Assembly: GCA_964017235.1 (NCBI GenBank)
Contig: OZ024936.1
Location: 36,168,040 to 36,232,039 of the forward strand
Length of the DNA stretch: 64,000 nt
Direction: 5' to 3'
From: Sabellastarte sp. h YS-2021
Taxonomy: Eukaryota > Annelida > Polychaeta > Sabellida > Sabellidae
A program made the translations under genes and the position numbers. Positions 31,531 through 45,170 of this stretch are shown one piece after another; positions within the stretch are counted from its first letter, which is position 1; every line of letters starts with the position of its first letter. The notes under the pieces are model-generated. The model was not told the DNA's origin. It worked only from the letters and a program-made list of their open reading frames with translations, and searched no databases.

Positions 31531-33945
31531 AGACTGTCTTATTTATTTGAATCATTGTAGCTTGTGTGTCATAATTATAGCTTCTTAAAATATTATACAA
31601 TAACTATCCATATACATATTTTACAATTTGGATACAACTTAAAAGTAATTAGTTCTTTCCAAGATGACATGTTTTCATGAATCATTATATATTCAATATT
31701 CTATTTTTGATGACATTGTAATGACACATAATTTTGCATCAGCTTTCAAATATAACTGCTCAAGATATGTAAATCCATATTTTCCAGCTAGATATCCATT
31801 TTTGTGTCATTAATAGGACTGGTATTATTCAATGCATTCAATTGAAATTGTTTTTGAGAAATTTAAAAATAAATTTATACCTTTTTCTTTGTAAACACAA
31901 ACAATTGTGACATTCTTTATATCTTCAGCATTTTATCCAATGACTTTCTTTTAAATGTTTTATTAGGTTGGCTATAATTATACTGTAATTATAAAGAAGC
32001 TATAATCATGTAGCAAAGCCACAATGCTCAGTTCAGATGCTTGTGTCTCATACAACTTTGTCACATCAACTGAAAAAAAACACAAGAATAGCCACGTTTG
32101 TAGAACTACACCCATTACTCCCCACCTTAATTAGTTGTCAGTTCTGACCACAAAAACAAGCCTTAAGAAGTAAACATCATGCATGCAATTGAACCAGGGT
32201 AAACCCCCACCTCCACCCCTGCTGTGTTGTCTACTTTTAGTCACAGGCCTAATGTTCTGTGTAGCAGGGTACAGATGATAACAAAAACCAGGAACCCCCA
32301 TGACCTCACTGTTGTGTGATAAAATGTTATAGCTTAGGTTCTCTGTATAGAGAAGTTTTCAGTCTAAACTATAAACCTGAAAACTAGTTATTTGTGTATG
32401 GGAGCATTTAAGAAACAAATTCCAATTACTAAGTTTTGATGAATAAGTTTGAATTTATCTTTTTTTATTTAAGATCAGTTGGACTTCAAAACTTTTTTTA
32501 ATTATCAGGAATTGCATTAATCAAAATATAATTATAAATTATAAAAATTATATTTGGGTGCATCAGTTTTGTTGTTGCTATAAATTAATAAGGAGAATGG
32601 ATAAAAATGTACAAGGACATGCACACATAATCTTTATCATCTTTGTAATCTTGAGTCTAAAAATTAGTCTTTGCTTTACAAATCCTAAAAATTTAAAAAC
32701 TATTGCAATAATAGTTCTTTCAAAAAGTGAGACTTAATCACTGTATCTCCAGTATATCTTGTATAAAATATCAATACTTTTTCCAGGCAGAAATCCAGCT
32801 TTGAAGTAGTGTTAAAATTTTGTCAGTGTCAATTTTCCAACCAAAAATCACCATGATTTGTAGTCAAAATATCACTACTTTCTCATGTCAGAAAACTAAC
32901 TTAGCTTTAGTAGTTGATAATGCGGATTTCAAGGTCCTGTGTTTTCAACTCTAAATCAACGACATTTCAAGGCGTGTGCCTCCTGGGTTACTAGCAGTAT
33001 CACATGATAAGGTGGATAACTTATAGTATGTTTTCAATAATTCTATGATATTTGGCAGTTTATTGTTTATCAGTTTAAAAATTACCACCAATTTGGAGAG
33101 TTAATGGATTTCTGTATGAACATATTAGAACAATTTGTCTGCCTTTTAGATAATGTAGATGTTTTGAAATCAAATATTTAAGGACACATACTTTGGAGAA
33201 AAAATGTTTGTTGACACTACCTACCATCCCAGAATTCATGGAACATGAAATCATGTTGATGTGAACTGATTTAAAAATCGATCATGATCTATGCATTTTC
33301 AATCCCAAGTCTAAAATTTTCAGCATGAAAAAGTAGTTATATTCATATTTTAGAAGAAAAATCAACTCGAAATATAATTTGTTTTTCTGGCATAAAAATA
33401 GCGTATTTTAGAAATTTAGAACCAAAGTCATGGTGAATATATAAAAAGTACGATAAGAAAATGTTACATTCCCCGAGGAATAATTTTTCACTAGTTTTGA
33501 ACAACTTAATAACTACTTTTACAATATATTTGGCTGTCACACTGTCACAAAATTAAATATTAGGTGGTGTACATCAGCCATAAAACGTTATTGGTATGGC
33601 AATGTAAAGAGATGCAAATGTACAAGCACTCTTTGTGGGAGAAGGCGGAAAAATACAATTTCACCCAGGCTATCAAGATTAGGCTAGTAACTACCATATT
33701 TATCTGTAAACCAAATCCTAATTTATCCCAACTGAAATTAAAATCTTCAGGACACTTGACTTTAAATGAAATTTCAACACAATAAGACTGATTGGCCAAA
33801 AGTTAGATGCATTGGTGACAGGATATGATGGATCCAGATCCCTGACTAAGATGTACCTTTTGAACTGTCGGCACTTTATAAAATAAAGGTCAATGACAAG
33901 CATTAATGCCCACCCCCGACCATATGTAAAGATTTTCCACTAGAG
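31531..33945. other. Intergenic AT-rich DNA, nothing recognised
   Basis: There are no exon-like frames with splice sites, no motif-bearing open frames and no repeat units that I could see. Only short homopolymer and AT-rich tracts occur. Confidence 0.45.
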
Positions 33946-33949
33946 TTTT

Positions 33950-35890
33950 TACATTGTAGAAGCGTTAATCAGTTTATGGGTCTAATTTTGGTGAATTTTT
34001 TACTTTGAACCTCAATAACACAAAGAGTATTTCATATATATTTTATGCTAATACCTCAAGTAATAGGTGTTTTATCCCTTTCATATTGTACTAAATATTA
34101 ACCTCCATATATTTATGCAAATATTAGAAATATAACTTTTACTGCTACTAATTGACCAAAACCCTTGAATCAGTTTATGGGTCTATTTTGAAAAAAGTCA
34201 CACTTGACTGAACCCACAGCTGTTTCAAGTTTACCATATATAGACTGTAACCCAAGGATAGTGACCAAATTGTGAGCCTATTTTGGCCAAGTCAGTTGTG
34301 TAGTGGTGTGTCTGCAAGCATTTCAGGTCTAAAAACTTTAGTGTTTTTGATGTATATTTACAAGTGTAAACACATATTTATGTATGGGATGTTCTATAAC
34401 AATATTTTCTGTTCATCACTCTTAATTAAATTTAACAGCCCGGGGAAATAGCGTTTGACACCATTATATATAGAACTGACATTGTAAGTTATACCATGGT
34501 CCAAAACAAACAACACCCAAGAGAGATAAAATGTATGCAAGTATCAAAACAAGGCAATTCAATAGCAACATCAAATTGTTAATTAGTAAACTAAAAGTTA
34601 TGAAGCTGTACAATTTATTAATTAAAGTATTGCTGTCAATAAAAATAACAGATTTAGGTAGAAATACATATAACAAGAGCACATGGAGAGGGCATACCTC
34701 TGCCAAGGCATGTAATAATAAGTAAATAGGTAAATCCAGGTTATTTTCTTTTTGTATCCAAATGATGATCCACATCACTCTAAAACAGGATATCACTCTT
34801 TAACAGGATCCAAGTTGGACACATCTTCTGTTTTTTCATGAAGATTCAACTAGTGATATTTTTGTAATCCTGCTAACACACAAACAGACAAAGAAACAAG
34901 AAGACAGTCATGAAACTAATACCTCCTTGGTGGAGGTAATAATCAGTTGCAGCAATCCATATATCATTGTCATAAGAGAAATATGTTTCAAATATAACTG
35001 TAAACACATTCTGACAGAGTCAAGGTCAAAGGCCAGACTAAGGTCACCCATAACCAATATCCCTACCAAGTATCAACATCCTACAACTGATGGATTCTGA
35101 TATTCAGGCCAGACAAAATATTTACCCATGCCCACTTGCCATTCCACCCATCCGCCTGTCCGCACCGCTCGATGTCATGGGTAAAAACAGTACCTAGATG
35201 TGAACAATTTGAAATCATAATTTGGTTCTTCCTATATGTGGTAAATCTCTGAAGTAATAAGTCAAGTGTGACATTTTTTGTTTCAAAATAGACCCATACA
35301 CTGATGACAGGGTTTTAGCAATAAGAGACAAAGAAAACAATGTGTTTAACATTTCTACAAATATTTGGAATATTATATCTTGTACAACGATAAAGGGATG
35401 ACATCTGAGCTATCTATATTGAAATATATGAAATAGTGTACATTTTAATGAGGTTTGAAGTAAAAAGGTCACCAAAATTCGACCCATGAAGTGATCATAA
35501 TACTTCCACAAAACAACACATCACTTTCTACAACTAATAACATGCAGACACTACTTCACACTTGAAATTGGTAAAACAGGCCCATTATGCGATTGCTGAC
35601 CACAAACAGTAATACCATATATGGTACACTTCAAACAACTGAAGTATTCATTCATTGTTTACCTTTTTTCAAAAACTGATACAAGGGTTTTCATCAATTA
35701 GAGACAGAAAAAGTAATATTTTTAATATTTCCATAATACTAGGCCAATGGTATTTGGTACAGTGATGAAGGGATAACACACCTATTATTTAAGCTATTAA
35801 CATTAAAATATGTATAGAACAGTCTTTGTGTTAGTGAGGATCAAAGTCGAAAATTCACCAAAATTATACCCAAAAGCTGATTAACACTTC
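33950..35890. repeat. Large fold-back (inverted repeat) element
   Basis: The left arm (about 33950-34330) starts tagaagcgttaatcagttta and carries attttggtgaattttt, AATAGGTG and the 'gggtctattttgaaaaaa' words. The right arm (about 35200-35890) contains the same words in reverse complement and in reverse order (ttcaccaaaattataccc and gctgattaacacttctac near its outer end). The arms are related to the tandem repeat at 5190-6300. The spacer (34330-35200) holds a small element with CCTCTGCCAAGG near 34690 and CCTTGGTGGAGGTAAT near 34925. The transcript could form a long hairpin. Confidence 0.7.
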
Positions 35891-36444
35891 TACATCAGTA
35901 GACATTATGCAATAAGCGGTGTTTTACCCTGGTTTTGGTGAGAACACTGGGAGAAACACCAAAAATTTACATATTTGGAAGAGGCAATTTGGAATTTTGT
36001 TCAAGGTTTTCAAGGCTTTACTATTGAATAGACAGTGCTTGTCATTTTACAAATAATTAGTCATAGGGTGGCTTAGATTGGGAAGTTTTTTTCTGTTAGA
36101 GGGACGTCTGATTTTCAATTTATCTATTTTTAGGCACATTTATTTTTTTCAGAACAGATCTTAAGCTCTACGTTCCAGCATAATATTATCATTTTGAAAG
36201 TATTTTGTTGTAGATCTATTTTACTTTTTTGTTTAAGGAAAGTTGTTGCATATTTGCTAAGATGTTAGATAAAATATTGTGTATTCTAAAAGGCAAGTAT
36301 ATAGCTATAAAGCAAAACTTAACTTTCAAAAAATAGATCTTCTGTTTCTTGAAATAGATTGTTCCAATCTAATCCAGCAATATACGTGTACATCAAACTC
36401 ATGACTATGAATATACTCAATATAGCATATTCTATGTGATAAAC

Positions 36445-36845
36445 ACCCAGGGTCTATTTCAAAAAAGGAACTTAGCCCATGGGCCAGTGTCAGAAAAGAA
36501 CTTTTTCTGGACTTAGACTTAAATTTTGTCTTTAATTCAAGCTGAGTCTGTAGTCTTTCACTTAGTGGATTTGACAAAACACCAAACCATAAAGCTTTGG
36601 CTAAGTCTTGGGCTCAAAGTTAAGTCCACCTTTGAGTGGACTTAACTTTTGTAAGCAAAGACTTAAATATCGTTGCCATAATTTTTTTCCATTTCAAAAA
36701 TTTGAAGTGTGTCAAACAAATTATTTATGTCACCAATAGCATATTCTTAATAGAAATAAAAGGTCACATTCACCTTTGTGAAATCAATGTAAGTGCTTAG
36801 ACTTAGCTAAGAAATAAGTTTAAGACCTTTTGTGAATAGGGCCCC
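36445..36845. mobile_element. Short MITE, ~400 bp, imperfect TIRs
   Basis: The left end GGGTCTATTTCAAAAAAGG and the right end CCTTTTGTGAATAGGGCCCC are imperfect inverted repeats. The inside is rich in CTTAGAC/AAGTCTAAG words. No coding capacity. This 'gggcc-tattcacaaaag' end type is common among small invertebrate MITEs. Confidence 0.5.
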
Positions 36846-37290
36846 ATGTCCGATATTCGCAAAAGCTTTTAGACTTAGCCAGGCCTTAGGCTTAACTGTG
36901 GACTCAGACTTAAGACTTTTGTCTCAACTAAGTTTTGTCTTAAATCTGTATGTACCAAAGGTGACTTAGCTAATACTATGGTCTTAAACTTTAATACCAC
37001 AATAAAATAAATGATGTCAGCCAGCCAATCAAACTACAGTTTATAATATAGTTACTACCAAAATCTATTCTATGTAATAACCAGCAACAGATATCTGCTA
37101 GTTTTTTCTATCATATCTGTTATTTTAACTGCAGAATTAGGCTCTGCTGATTACTAAAATGTGAAGAAATTATCTGCTCAAAAATATAAGATATAAAATT
37201 GAAATGTAATAATAAATTACATCACTTATACATCTTGTCATAATTAATCTTGGCCATATTTAAGACCTATTTCAAAAACTTAGGTGGAAG
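36846..37290. repeat. Second MITE-like block with CTTAG words
   Basis: It starts tccgatattcgcaaaagc and ends near 37285 with aagacctatttcaaaaactta, an imperfect inverse. Inner cttagacttagcc and aggccttaggcttaa words relate it to the MITE on its left. Confidence 0.42.
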
Positions 37291-39890
37291 TTTTTTGATA
37301 AGTTGGATTTCAAATCCGCCGATAGGCTTGTTTTGCTCTGGACAGAAGAAAAAAACAGTCACAGGTAATTTATTTATATTTGTACCGACCCACTAGAAAA
37401 AAAGAAACGAAGTGGCTAATCCATATTTAACTCTAGTGACTGGTTGTTTGTGTGTGTGAATGCATGTGTGTATGTTTTTTACAGTGGGGAGAAGTATGGG
37501 TTGGTGTGTGTGTTAGCAATGTATGCATCTGCGTTTGGCCATGTCAAATTCTGATGGACAGATCGACTTCTATATAATTAAACTGGAGATTCCGTTTTTT
37601 GCAGCACAGGCCAGTATTGATTTTTGTATGTGTGGCTGTGTGTATGGCTCCACAGATGCCTTCTAGAATAGGGGTTAGGTATTTAGCAAGATGAATATCA
37701 AATACATTGCAAGTATTTAACAAATCATCTGTGAGTTTAATGTCAGTAACTTATAACTTACGTATACTGTATAGTTCACTTAAAGTCCACAGTGCATGAA
37801 AAAAAAGTTTCTTTAAAACTTTGTATGTGTGTGCCAGAGAGTAAGACCATCCCAGCACTGAGATACAGCCTCTCAAAGTGGCATATAGAATAACATCCCT
37901 GAAAACATTTGTGGAGGTGTTATGATGAAATAAAAGGTACACAACTACACATTTGCAATGGTTTCTGTTATAAATGTATTGGGAAGGATTGGATGTAATT
38001 AAATATGTAGCTGATTAAATTGTATTTTTAAGTGATTTTTTTTTTTTTTTTAAGTTTAATTCTAAATGAATAAGGATAATTTTGTTTGAAAAGTTTTTTA
38101 TAATTTAACACGAATATTGGCATTTATTCTTTAATATGAAAGCTGTCAATTAGACTCCATCTAAAATTGTCAGTGACAGAGAGGAACAGAGAGTGTGTGA
38201 GAGTGAGAATTCTGTACAGATACCGTTTCAAATATTAACCATAAGTACTGTGATTCTAAGAGATGGTTTGGTTACAGTTATACATATATGAATGTGTATC
38301 AATCATTGTTAGTAAATTGTTAGTATTTTTTTCTTTTGGCTTGGGTTGCAAAACTTTTAATGAAACCTTTAAGTATAGTCTTTAACTTGGTTATTTCTTG
38401 CATACAATTCCAACAAATTACATTAAAATTTTTATAATCAACAAAGTATGCTACTCTTCTCTATAACTACAAGAATTTCATACATTTAAAAATCCAAACT
38501 TTCAGGTGGAATTACATGATCATTACAATCTGATGCCTACAGTTATTAAAAGTAGATGTATGAAAGACACACTGTTGTCAAAAAAATGTCAGAATGTGGT
38601 TCCGATCTCCAGTGTATTAAACTCTACATCCTGGTACTGAACCCTTTCAGACTGCTTACTTTCAATATTGGCAGCCGTGTAGCCCAATATAATGATCAGA
38701 TGGTTTTATAAATTGTCACTGTCAGTTCTTAATGGTCAACTAGAGCTAGTAATGAATATTGATCTGTTCATTCAAAAATAATACAATGTACCATTTACTG
38801 TTGAACCTTGGGCTAACTTTTGCTGTTCTGATAATAAGGAGTTGGATAATCATGAATGCCGTAAAATTGATCCAACTTTGAGAAAATGTGGAAAAGAACT
38901 GGGTGAAGAACATGCTTATCAATACATTTAAAAACTGACACACTATCAGCAGCTGCATTGTTACACTATAAAACTACACACTTATTCACTATTTTGGACA
39001 CAAGTTACAGTCAAATTGTAGTGTTAATTATTAATTATAAGACAATTATTTGTGTGTGACCAGAATATATTTCAAGTTCATTTGATAGAAGAATCTTTGC
39101 ACAAAGTATTGGAAAAAAAATTTACTTTTTGGACTGAAGCTGACCCTTTCCACGACAGTTTATAAAACACTAATTTCACTTCATTTTACACTATTTTGTA
39201 TTGTAAACATTGAGATCAGAGTTCTAAATCACCTTGTATGACGTGGCACAGTTTCAGAGAGGGATCTGTTTGTTTTTCCCTAGTGTCAGATTTAACTGGC
39301 TTTTAATGTGCTTTCTAGTGGGAGTTTGAAGATGGGACTTGGCAGGTGTGTTGTTACACACATAATCTGCACAAGGGTGCAAAAAAAATTTCATGCACTG
39401 TGGTCTTTAAAACAAAAGTTTATTCTCCCTGGAAATATTTAGACCCCTTTATTGTAATCTGCCCTAACAACCACAAAATAGAATGCACTGGTCTATTTAT
39501 ACTAACTTCAAGGCTTCTCTCTCAATATTTACAGTGTATTTAGACTGTTTTAAATGCATAAACAGTTAGGATATTTAATGATTTTCCCCACATTTAATCA
39601 CTACTTTTTCAAAACTTGTACCAACACAGACCCTGTCATTGGAGGGAGGGGGGCAGATAAACAACCTGTCTTGTGTAAACCTTGATGTCAGTGTTCTCAC
39701 GCTTGCAAGGAAAACATAGCCTTATGTTGGCTGTAATTAAGTGTAATTATTTTTTAGAAAGGAGAAGGCCTTTTCATTTCATAGATAAAAAACTTGCAGT
39801 ATTGATGAATCTTAGTATCTTGTTTCAGAGCTCACCATTATGTACTCATACAAGACAGTATTGATTATTTTATTGATTGGGCCATTTGCT
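37291..39890. other. Intergenic DNA, nothing firm
   Basis: A 9-residue exon-like segment (WEFEDGTWQ) sits at 39319-39345 between ttctag and gtgtgt, but no partner exons were found. Otherwise AT-rich, with a TG-rich stretch near 37440-37510 and a T run near 38038. Confidence 0.35.
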
Positions 39891-40904
39891 TGGGCCTGTA
39901 TTCCCAAATACATATCAAGCTGAGCGAAAAATCAGCTTAAGATCATTAGGATCAAGAAAAATAGCTGATCATTGGCTGAAGTCTATATCCACAAAGGAAG
40001 GATCAGATGAGTAAAAAAATGGAAAATAGAGCAATGCATAAGTTAATTAATTTTAAAACATTTTAAACAGTTTTTTATGTTTGAATTTCCACAAAATATA
40101 TATTAATATTAAATTGGTTCATTATTTTCTTGTAATTGAATATGTTAAATATTTCCTATTTAATCAGGAAATTTAGGCTCCACCCACATAACCACATTTT
40201 ATTGTTGTTCACGTTGTTAATAATAAAGCAACCCAAAATACATTTATTATGGTGAATAAATAGTTGCCACAAAAATGTCCGGTGTTTTACTACGGAAATT
40301 AATAATCACAAAATAAAGATTATTAATATTCCCCATTTAAACACTTTAATTAAGCCATAATAAATAAAGGACTATATTGATTGAAGTGGATTCCTTTAAA
40401 AATTGCTTATAATATAAAAGCAAGGAAATGAACTTACCCATGCTCACCACAACTTACCTCAAAATCAATTACAAGAATAGTCCATTTATGTACTAATTTT
40501 AATAACAAAAAATAATAAAATTAGTAAAAAATCCCTCTAATAATCACATAAATGATCATTAAGAGTGATGCCTACCTGGAACCCCTTGAAACCACCCCAT
40601 AAGGTCAATTTGGTACAAACCTGTTGAACCTGTATTTACAGGTACAAAAACTGGTACAACTGGTTCAAAAACCGGTTCACAGCCAGTTCAAATGGTGGTT
40701 CAAAACCTGAACCACTAAAGTACTTCAGGGAGTCCACATGCACAAAAATCATAACCTCTGATGAGACTGAAACCTATCATAACAGTCGAAATACAATTAG
40801 CAGAACAGTCAATTATATCAGGCAAATATATTTTATTTACCTAGTCTGAGCTTGAAACAGGAAGCAGTTTATTTTGAACTTGGACAGGAAGCACAGAATA
40901 GACA
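39891..40904. other. MITE-like end and unassigned DNA
   Basis: gggcctgtattcccaaatac at 39894 resembles the 'gggcc-tattc-caaa' MITE ends near 36845, but no right partner was found. The segment near 40610-40700 is rich in ggtacaa/ggttcaaa words, a short local repeat. Confidence 0.35.
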
Positions 40905-41395
40905 CTGGCTAGTAATTCTTAAGTTCATTACCAGGTAGCAAAGATTTCTTTATAAAAGGAATGATAGCAGCCTTTTTGAAAGTATCAGGAAAAGAACCTT
41001 TCACAAGGGAATAATTTACAAAATTGGTTATAGATGGCAAAAGGATATCATACAATCCTTAAGCAGAGCCTTGATATGTTCAACAGCGTCTTGTGTTTTC
41101 TCTACATCCATTCAAAATGCGGCCTTAGAGAGCATAGCATATTGTATGAATCAGACCACTCAGCAGACTGCTTTTTTGCCATATGTAAGACGATGGGTGC
41201 ATGCTTGTCAAGCACACAATTAAGATTGTTTTCATACTGATCATACAGTTCTGAGGCTGTTTCTTCTGTAGATATTACAAATGAAGTGTTATTGAGGTCA
41301 TTCCAGAACTGGTCAATTCCAGTTTTCAATAAACTGGAAAATATTTTCAACACTTTGATCGAGGGATCCAAATTCTGAAATGGCCAACTGACCAA
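40905..41395 (-). pseudogene. CR1/L2-like LINE ORF2 fragment
   Basis: The minus frame 41102-41395 has WNDLNNTSFVISTEETASEL, YDQYENNLNCVLDKHAPIV, matching the endonuclease-RT linker '..W.DL....(AS)(E/D)LY..YN..L..(L/V)LDKHAP'. Farther along (about 40930-41060) another frame reads NYSLVKGSFPDTFKKA and AIIPF. This is the start of RT, with an internal deletion between. 5' and 3' parts are absent. Confidence 0.75.
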
Positions 41396-41820
41396 TGGCC
41401 GTTATTTCTGCAAGGTGTTTTGAAGTGGAAAAGCCCAAAAGGCGTATACAGCTTTGCAAACTACCAAATGTTTGAACTAGCTGCTGTGTGAAAAATGTTA
41501 TTTTGAAAGCATATGAGTTGGTACCAAAAGCATATTGTCCAAAATATAGGAATTACCATAAGCAACAAAATAAAAGTCAGGTTGAATTTGCCCATGAGAA
41601 AGAAGTGTACTTTGACGGATGGTGTAATTTTCTAAAAGTTGGTACAGACTTTGAGAAACTTAGGCAAGTCATTTGGATTGAAGAGTTTAAAAGTTGTTTT
41701 CGTGATGACATTAAAACCAATCTGAATGAACCTCTAGAAATTGGAAAATTTACAAAAAGAACTTTTGCTGATGATGTATATTACTATTTTACATGTATTT
41801 TAGTATTTTACATGAATTAA
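41390..41820 (+). pseudogene. Ty3-type retrotransposon gag fragment
   Basis: The + strand frame from about 41488 reads VILKAYELVPKAYCPKYRNY, then VEFAHEKEVYFDGWC, FEKLRQVIWIEEFK and FRDDIKTNLNE. This is the SCAN-like gag segment '(L)KAYELVPEAYR.KFR....Q...EFAR.KE..FD.W......F..LR.L(I/L)L.EEFK' found in many invertebrate Ty3/gypsy-type gag proteins. The 5' part (GKAQKAYTAL) is in another frame at about 41425-41460. No protease or RT follows. It directly abuts the opposite-strand LINE fragment. Confidence 0.75.
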
Positions 41821-43700
41821 ACCTAGGTTTTGATTCCCCAGTGTTATTTATTGGGCAATTTTTTCTGTGAATATTACAGCACAATATTAATTTAATTTAA
41901 TTATTTGTTTTATTAATTTTCCATTAATCAAAAATTGACCCCAGCTGTATATCCAAAGTGATGGACATAGAATCAACAAGAATTCAGTAAAATTGTAATG
42001 TGTCAAAAACTTTGGAAAAAGACTGAAGCAGATGAAATTTGAAAGGGCAAAAATTTGCTGGACAGACATAAATAGTTGACTCACTGGCAGTATGTTTACA
42101 GCTCTAGACCATCTTTCAGAAGGACCAAGTTATGGTGAGGCCCCACCTTATTAAAAATATATATTACCTAGATCCAATGTACATGTTTTGACAAATGCAC
42201 ACAGACAGACAGAGAGGCAAACACACAAAGTAACCAAGTTTTTAATAGATGTCAGCACTCAGCAGAAAATTCAATCAAGTATCATTTTGGTAACCTACCG
42301 GTAAACTGCTAGTCATATGCCAATATAAGTTAATGCATTGTGCCATATCGGTCCGTCTTGTCTGCCTCCTCTCTTCATGGAGGAAAGAAGGAAATACTAA
42401 TATTTGTCCGCCATTTTTTGGGACAGCAAATGATTGAGATCATTGCCTAATTTTGTGGAATGTGAGGTCACCTTACCCTACAGGTCTTCTTCAGGACTTT
42501 TTATATCCAGAACCTAGCAAGAGAAAAAGTGGTCCCATGGCAACACTTGTTACCAGACAATGCCGAAAAGTGAATCAGCTCCTATCCATACAGGGGTTTG
42601 GAATGCAAAGAACCCACAAAAGTGTTTATAAGTCTAAGAAACAGAAAAAAGTGTTGCTGTTGCAACCTTAAATAGGGCACACCTTGAGGACCGGTTAGAT
42701 CCACATGCAAAATTTGAATTTAATCTGTGAAGCCTATTTTGAGATACTCTCCAGAAGCGGAAGTATGACAATGACAAATGCCGAGGCCGATGCCAAGGAG
42801 AGAAGACAAAGCAATCCTTATATGCCACCCAGCATAGATGCTGTTGATACAAAAATTGAATTATGTTAAAAGGACTTGATGCATGTAATGAAGGTGAAAT
42901 CATCTTTGCAACACAAATCACTGTTTAGTTATCACACAATATCTGTACCTCAAAAGTGAAAGTATTGGTATTTTGATTGTTTATTTATAATTATTATTAT
43001 TTTGGGATTTTGGGCTTGAAAATAAGAATATATAACTCATATGCCTCATTTATGCTATGAGTGTATTCAAATATTACGCCAGCAATGATCATTCACCTGT
43101 GAAAATCACTACGTTGGGCTCCTGATTGAGAATAAAATTATATCTCATGACTCCATAAAAACATTGCACCTGTGTTGGAATAACATGTTTTACATTATTG
43201 TATCTTGCCTAAACTGATGTGCAAAGTCTTTATGTATTTATTTTACATTTACCCCTTGAATTCAACCTAAATTGTCCATTGTAACTTCTAGATGGGGAAC
43301 CATTCAACCTTTAACAATAAAGGGACTGGTATCGCCTACGATGGCTTTCTGCTATTAATGTTGCATTCATTTGTGCTTCGTGAGGCAGTATTCAACTCCC
43401 GTGAAAGAGTTTTTTTCACTTCTAACCGCATTTTCCCAGGATGTGAACTAGTAAGTACCAGTGCTGAATAGCCAAAAGAATGCATCGCTAATATCTGTCA
43501 TGTATCAGGAAATCTTGTTCGTTATTTTAGTTATTTATATGCATTTTGTATGCATTCAAAATATTTTTACCATATATTATTGGACTTATAACCTCAAATA
43601 TTGCGAATTAAACTTTAAAATATTTTGGGAAGACAATAATCTTTCATCAAGTCCTTTTGTCTAAGGTATTATATGAGGACTGAATGACTTTTTTACCAGA
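41821..43700. other. Intergenic DNA with one unassigned reading frame
   Basis: The + frame 42453-42671 ends in a Lys-rich KSVYKSKKQKKVLLLQP and contains EPSKRKSGPMATLVTRQCRK. The composition is protein-like but I do not recognise it and no splice context is clear. The rest is featureless. Confidence 0.3.
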
Positions 43701-43965
43701 ATTTGGGGCTGACAAAAGGACTTTTCTCTTAGGTCACAGGAAGTGGCTAGCCACCTAGTGAGAAAAACACACACTGCAATTACTGGAAAAGTCACATAAG
43801 ACTGTCAACCAATGAAACTATCTGTATTTGTATCCAAACTACAACACTATAAATACACCCACTCCAGTCCATGTGGTTTAGCTGCCCTGTGGCTGATCAG
43901 CCCCTGGTACTCCTCAATAAAATAACAATGGCTCAGTGTCCTGTACTGCTGTTCTAAATGTATGT
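43690..43965 (+). promoter_or_regulatory. Possible solo LTR (TATA box plus polyA signal)
   Basis: ctataaatacaccc at about 43848, a GC-richer leader, then aataaaataac at about 43917 within 70 bp, is the promoter/R/polyadenylation spacing of a retrotransposon LTR. It lies 1.9 kb downstream of the Ty3-type gag relic and in the same orientation. Exact ends and a target duplication were not established. Confidence 0.35.
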
Positions 43966-44277
43966 GTTTATGTGTTCAGACTCTGACTCTTGTATTTCTT
44001 AAATTATCAAGCCATCGCATTTGCACTACAGTAAAAGCCAGTGGGGTACTGATAGATATACTGGTTGTGTTTTCACAAGAGTTATTTCATTCAGTAAATG
44101 TTCAAGGACATGTACAAGTTTAAGCAGTAATAAATCAAGGTTTTGTGTCAACACAACTGAAATCAGTAAATCTGTTTATATTATGTTGGATGAGAAGGTT
44201 GTGTTTTACAGAGTGTTTGTCTGTGTTCCGGATTAATACAACGGTAATGAATAGTTCTTTCTGATTTTCATTTTTAT

Positions 44278-45170
44278 GTCAGCTGACTTGTCAGTCAGCC
44301 GACATTATGTCATTGCTCTCTGGCTTGGATGTATGCGTCCACGTGAACGACTTCTCATCCAAAACTACAAAGCGCAGAGACATGGTTTTTTTTAAAAAAG
44401 ATAACTTATCTACCGAGGATGAAAAATTGTTCAAGGCATGCAGATCTGTTTGTTCATCTGTTTGTTGGAGCCACCCACCCTAAGTGTGAAAATTTCAACA
44501 CTTTATCACAATTTTCTCATTGACTATTGAAGGGATTTCTCTCATATCTTGCACATATGCACTAAGCCACAAGTAGATTCCCTTGTGTGAATATCAGGCC
44601 TGGATCTTTCTTAGTTATTTTTTACGAATTTTTAAAATAATTTTTAATGCATTAAAATTCATGAAATCATGCACTAAATCACTTATTTCATAGCTGAGCA
44701 ATAGCTACTTTCAGGCTTTCACTGTTGAGTAAATCAATTGTAACTTGAAAGTTTGCATTTAGAAAAATTTTCTTTAAATAAGTTATTCACCTACTTTTGG
44801 GCCAGCTATAACATAGTAAAATCGGGGACCTATAGCTCATTGCCTAGCTTAGCAAAAGTACTTTGACATACTTACTGTTGAGTAAATCAGTTGTAACTTG
44901 AAAACTACTGCATTTACAGTATTTTCTTTATATATGTTTTTCATTTACTTTTTACATCTTAACAATTAACTTTATATTTACTTCTGAATCCCATTTGCAG
45001 GGCATAAATTTAAGTCGTTTTCTTCTTTCGCTTCTACTCTGAAACTGCTTGTTTATGTATAAGAGGCCTAACCAGTGAATAAATTTTTGGAAAGATCCAG
45101 ACCATATTTTGGATTGAAAATATGGAATTTTAAAGGCTCCATTTTCAAATGTATGAGTTAAACTGGGGTT
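44278..45170 (+). repeat. Dispersed element B, copy 1 (GTCAGCTGAC start, ~155-bp-type units)
   Basis: It begins with the palindrome GTCAGCTGAC, then ttcaaggcatgcagatctg, about two units of the 'cagctataacatag ... gttgagtaaatcagttgtaac' repeat, and a right flank with tgcagggcataaattt, ttcttctttc and tctactctgaaac. The same left, core and right parts recur at 60040-61180, so this is a mobile unit carrying a tandem core. Confidence 0.7.

Noticed and set aside
37440..37520. TG-rich stretch as a regulatory Z-DNA site
   Set aside because: The TG run is short and interrupted; not enough to claim function.
39319..39345. 27-nt exon-like segment WEFEDGTWQ between ttctag and gtgtgt
   Set aside because: It looks like a WWE-type motif, but no partner exons were found within several kb on either side. 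One micro-exon alone is not supportable.
42453..42671. Lys-rich frame as a small gene
   Set aside because: No recognised domain, unclear start and no repeat or splice evidence.
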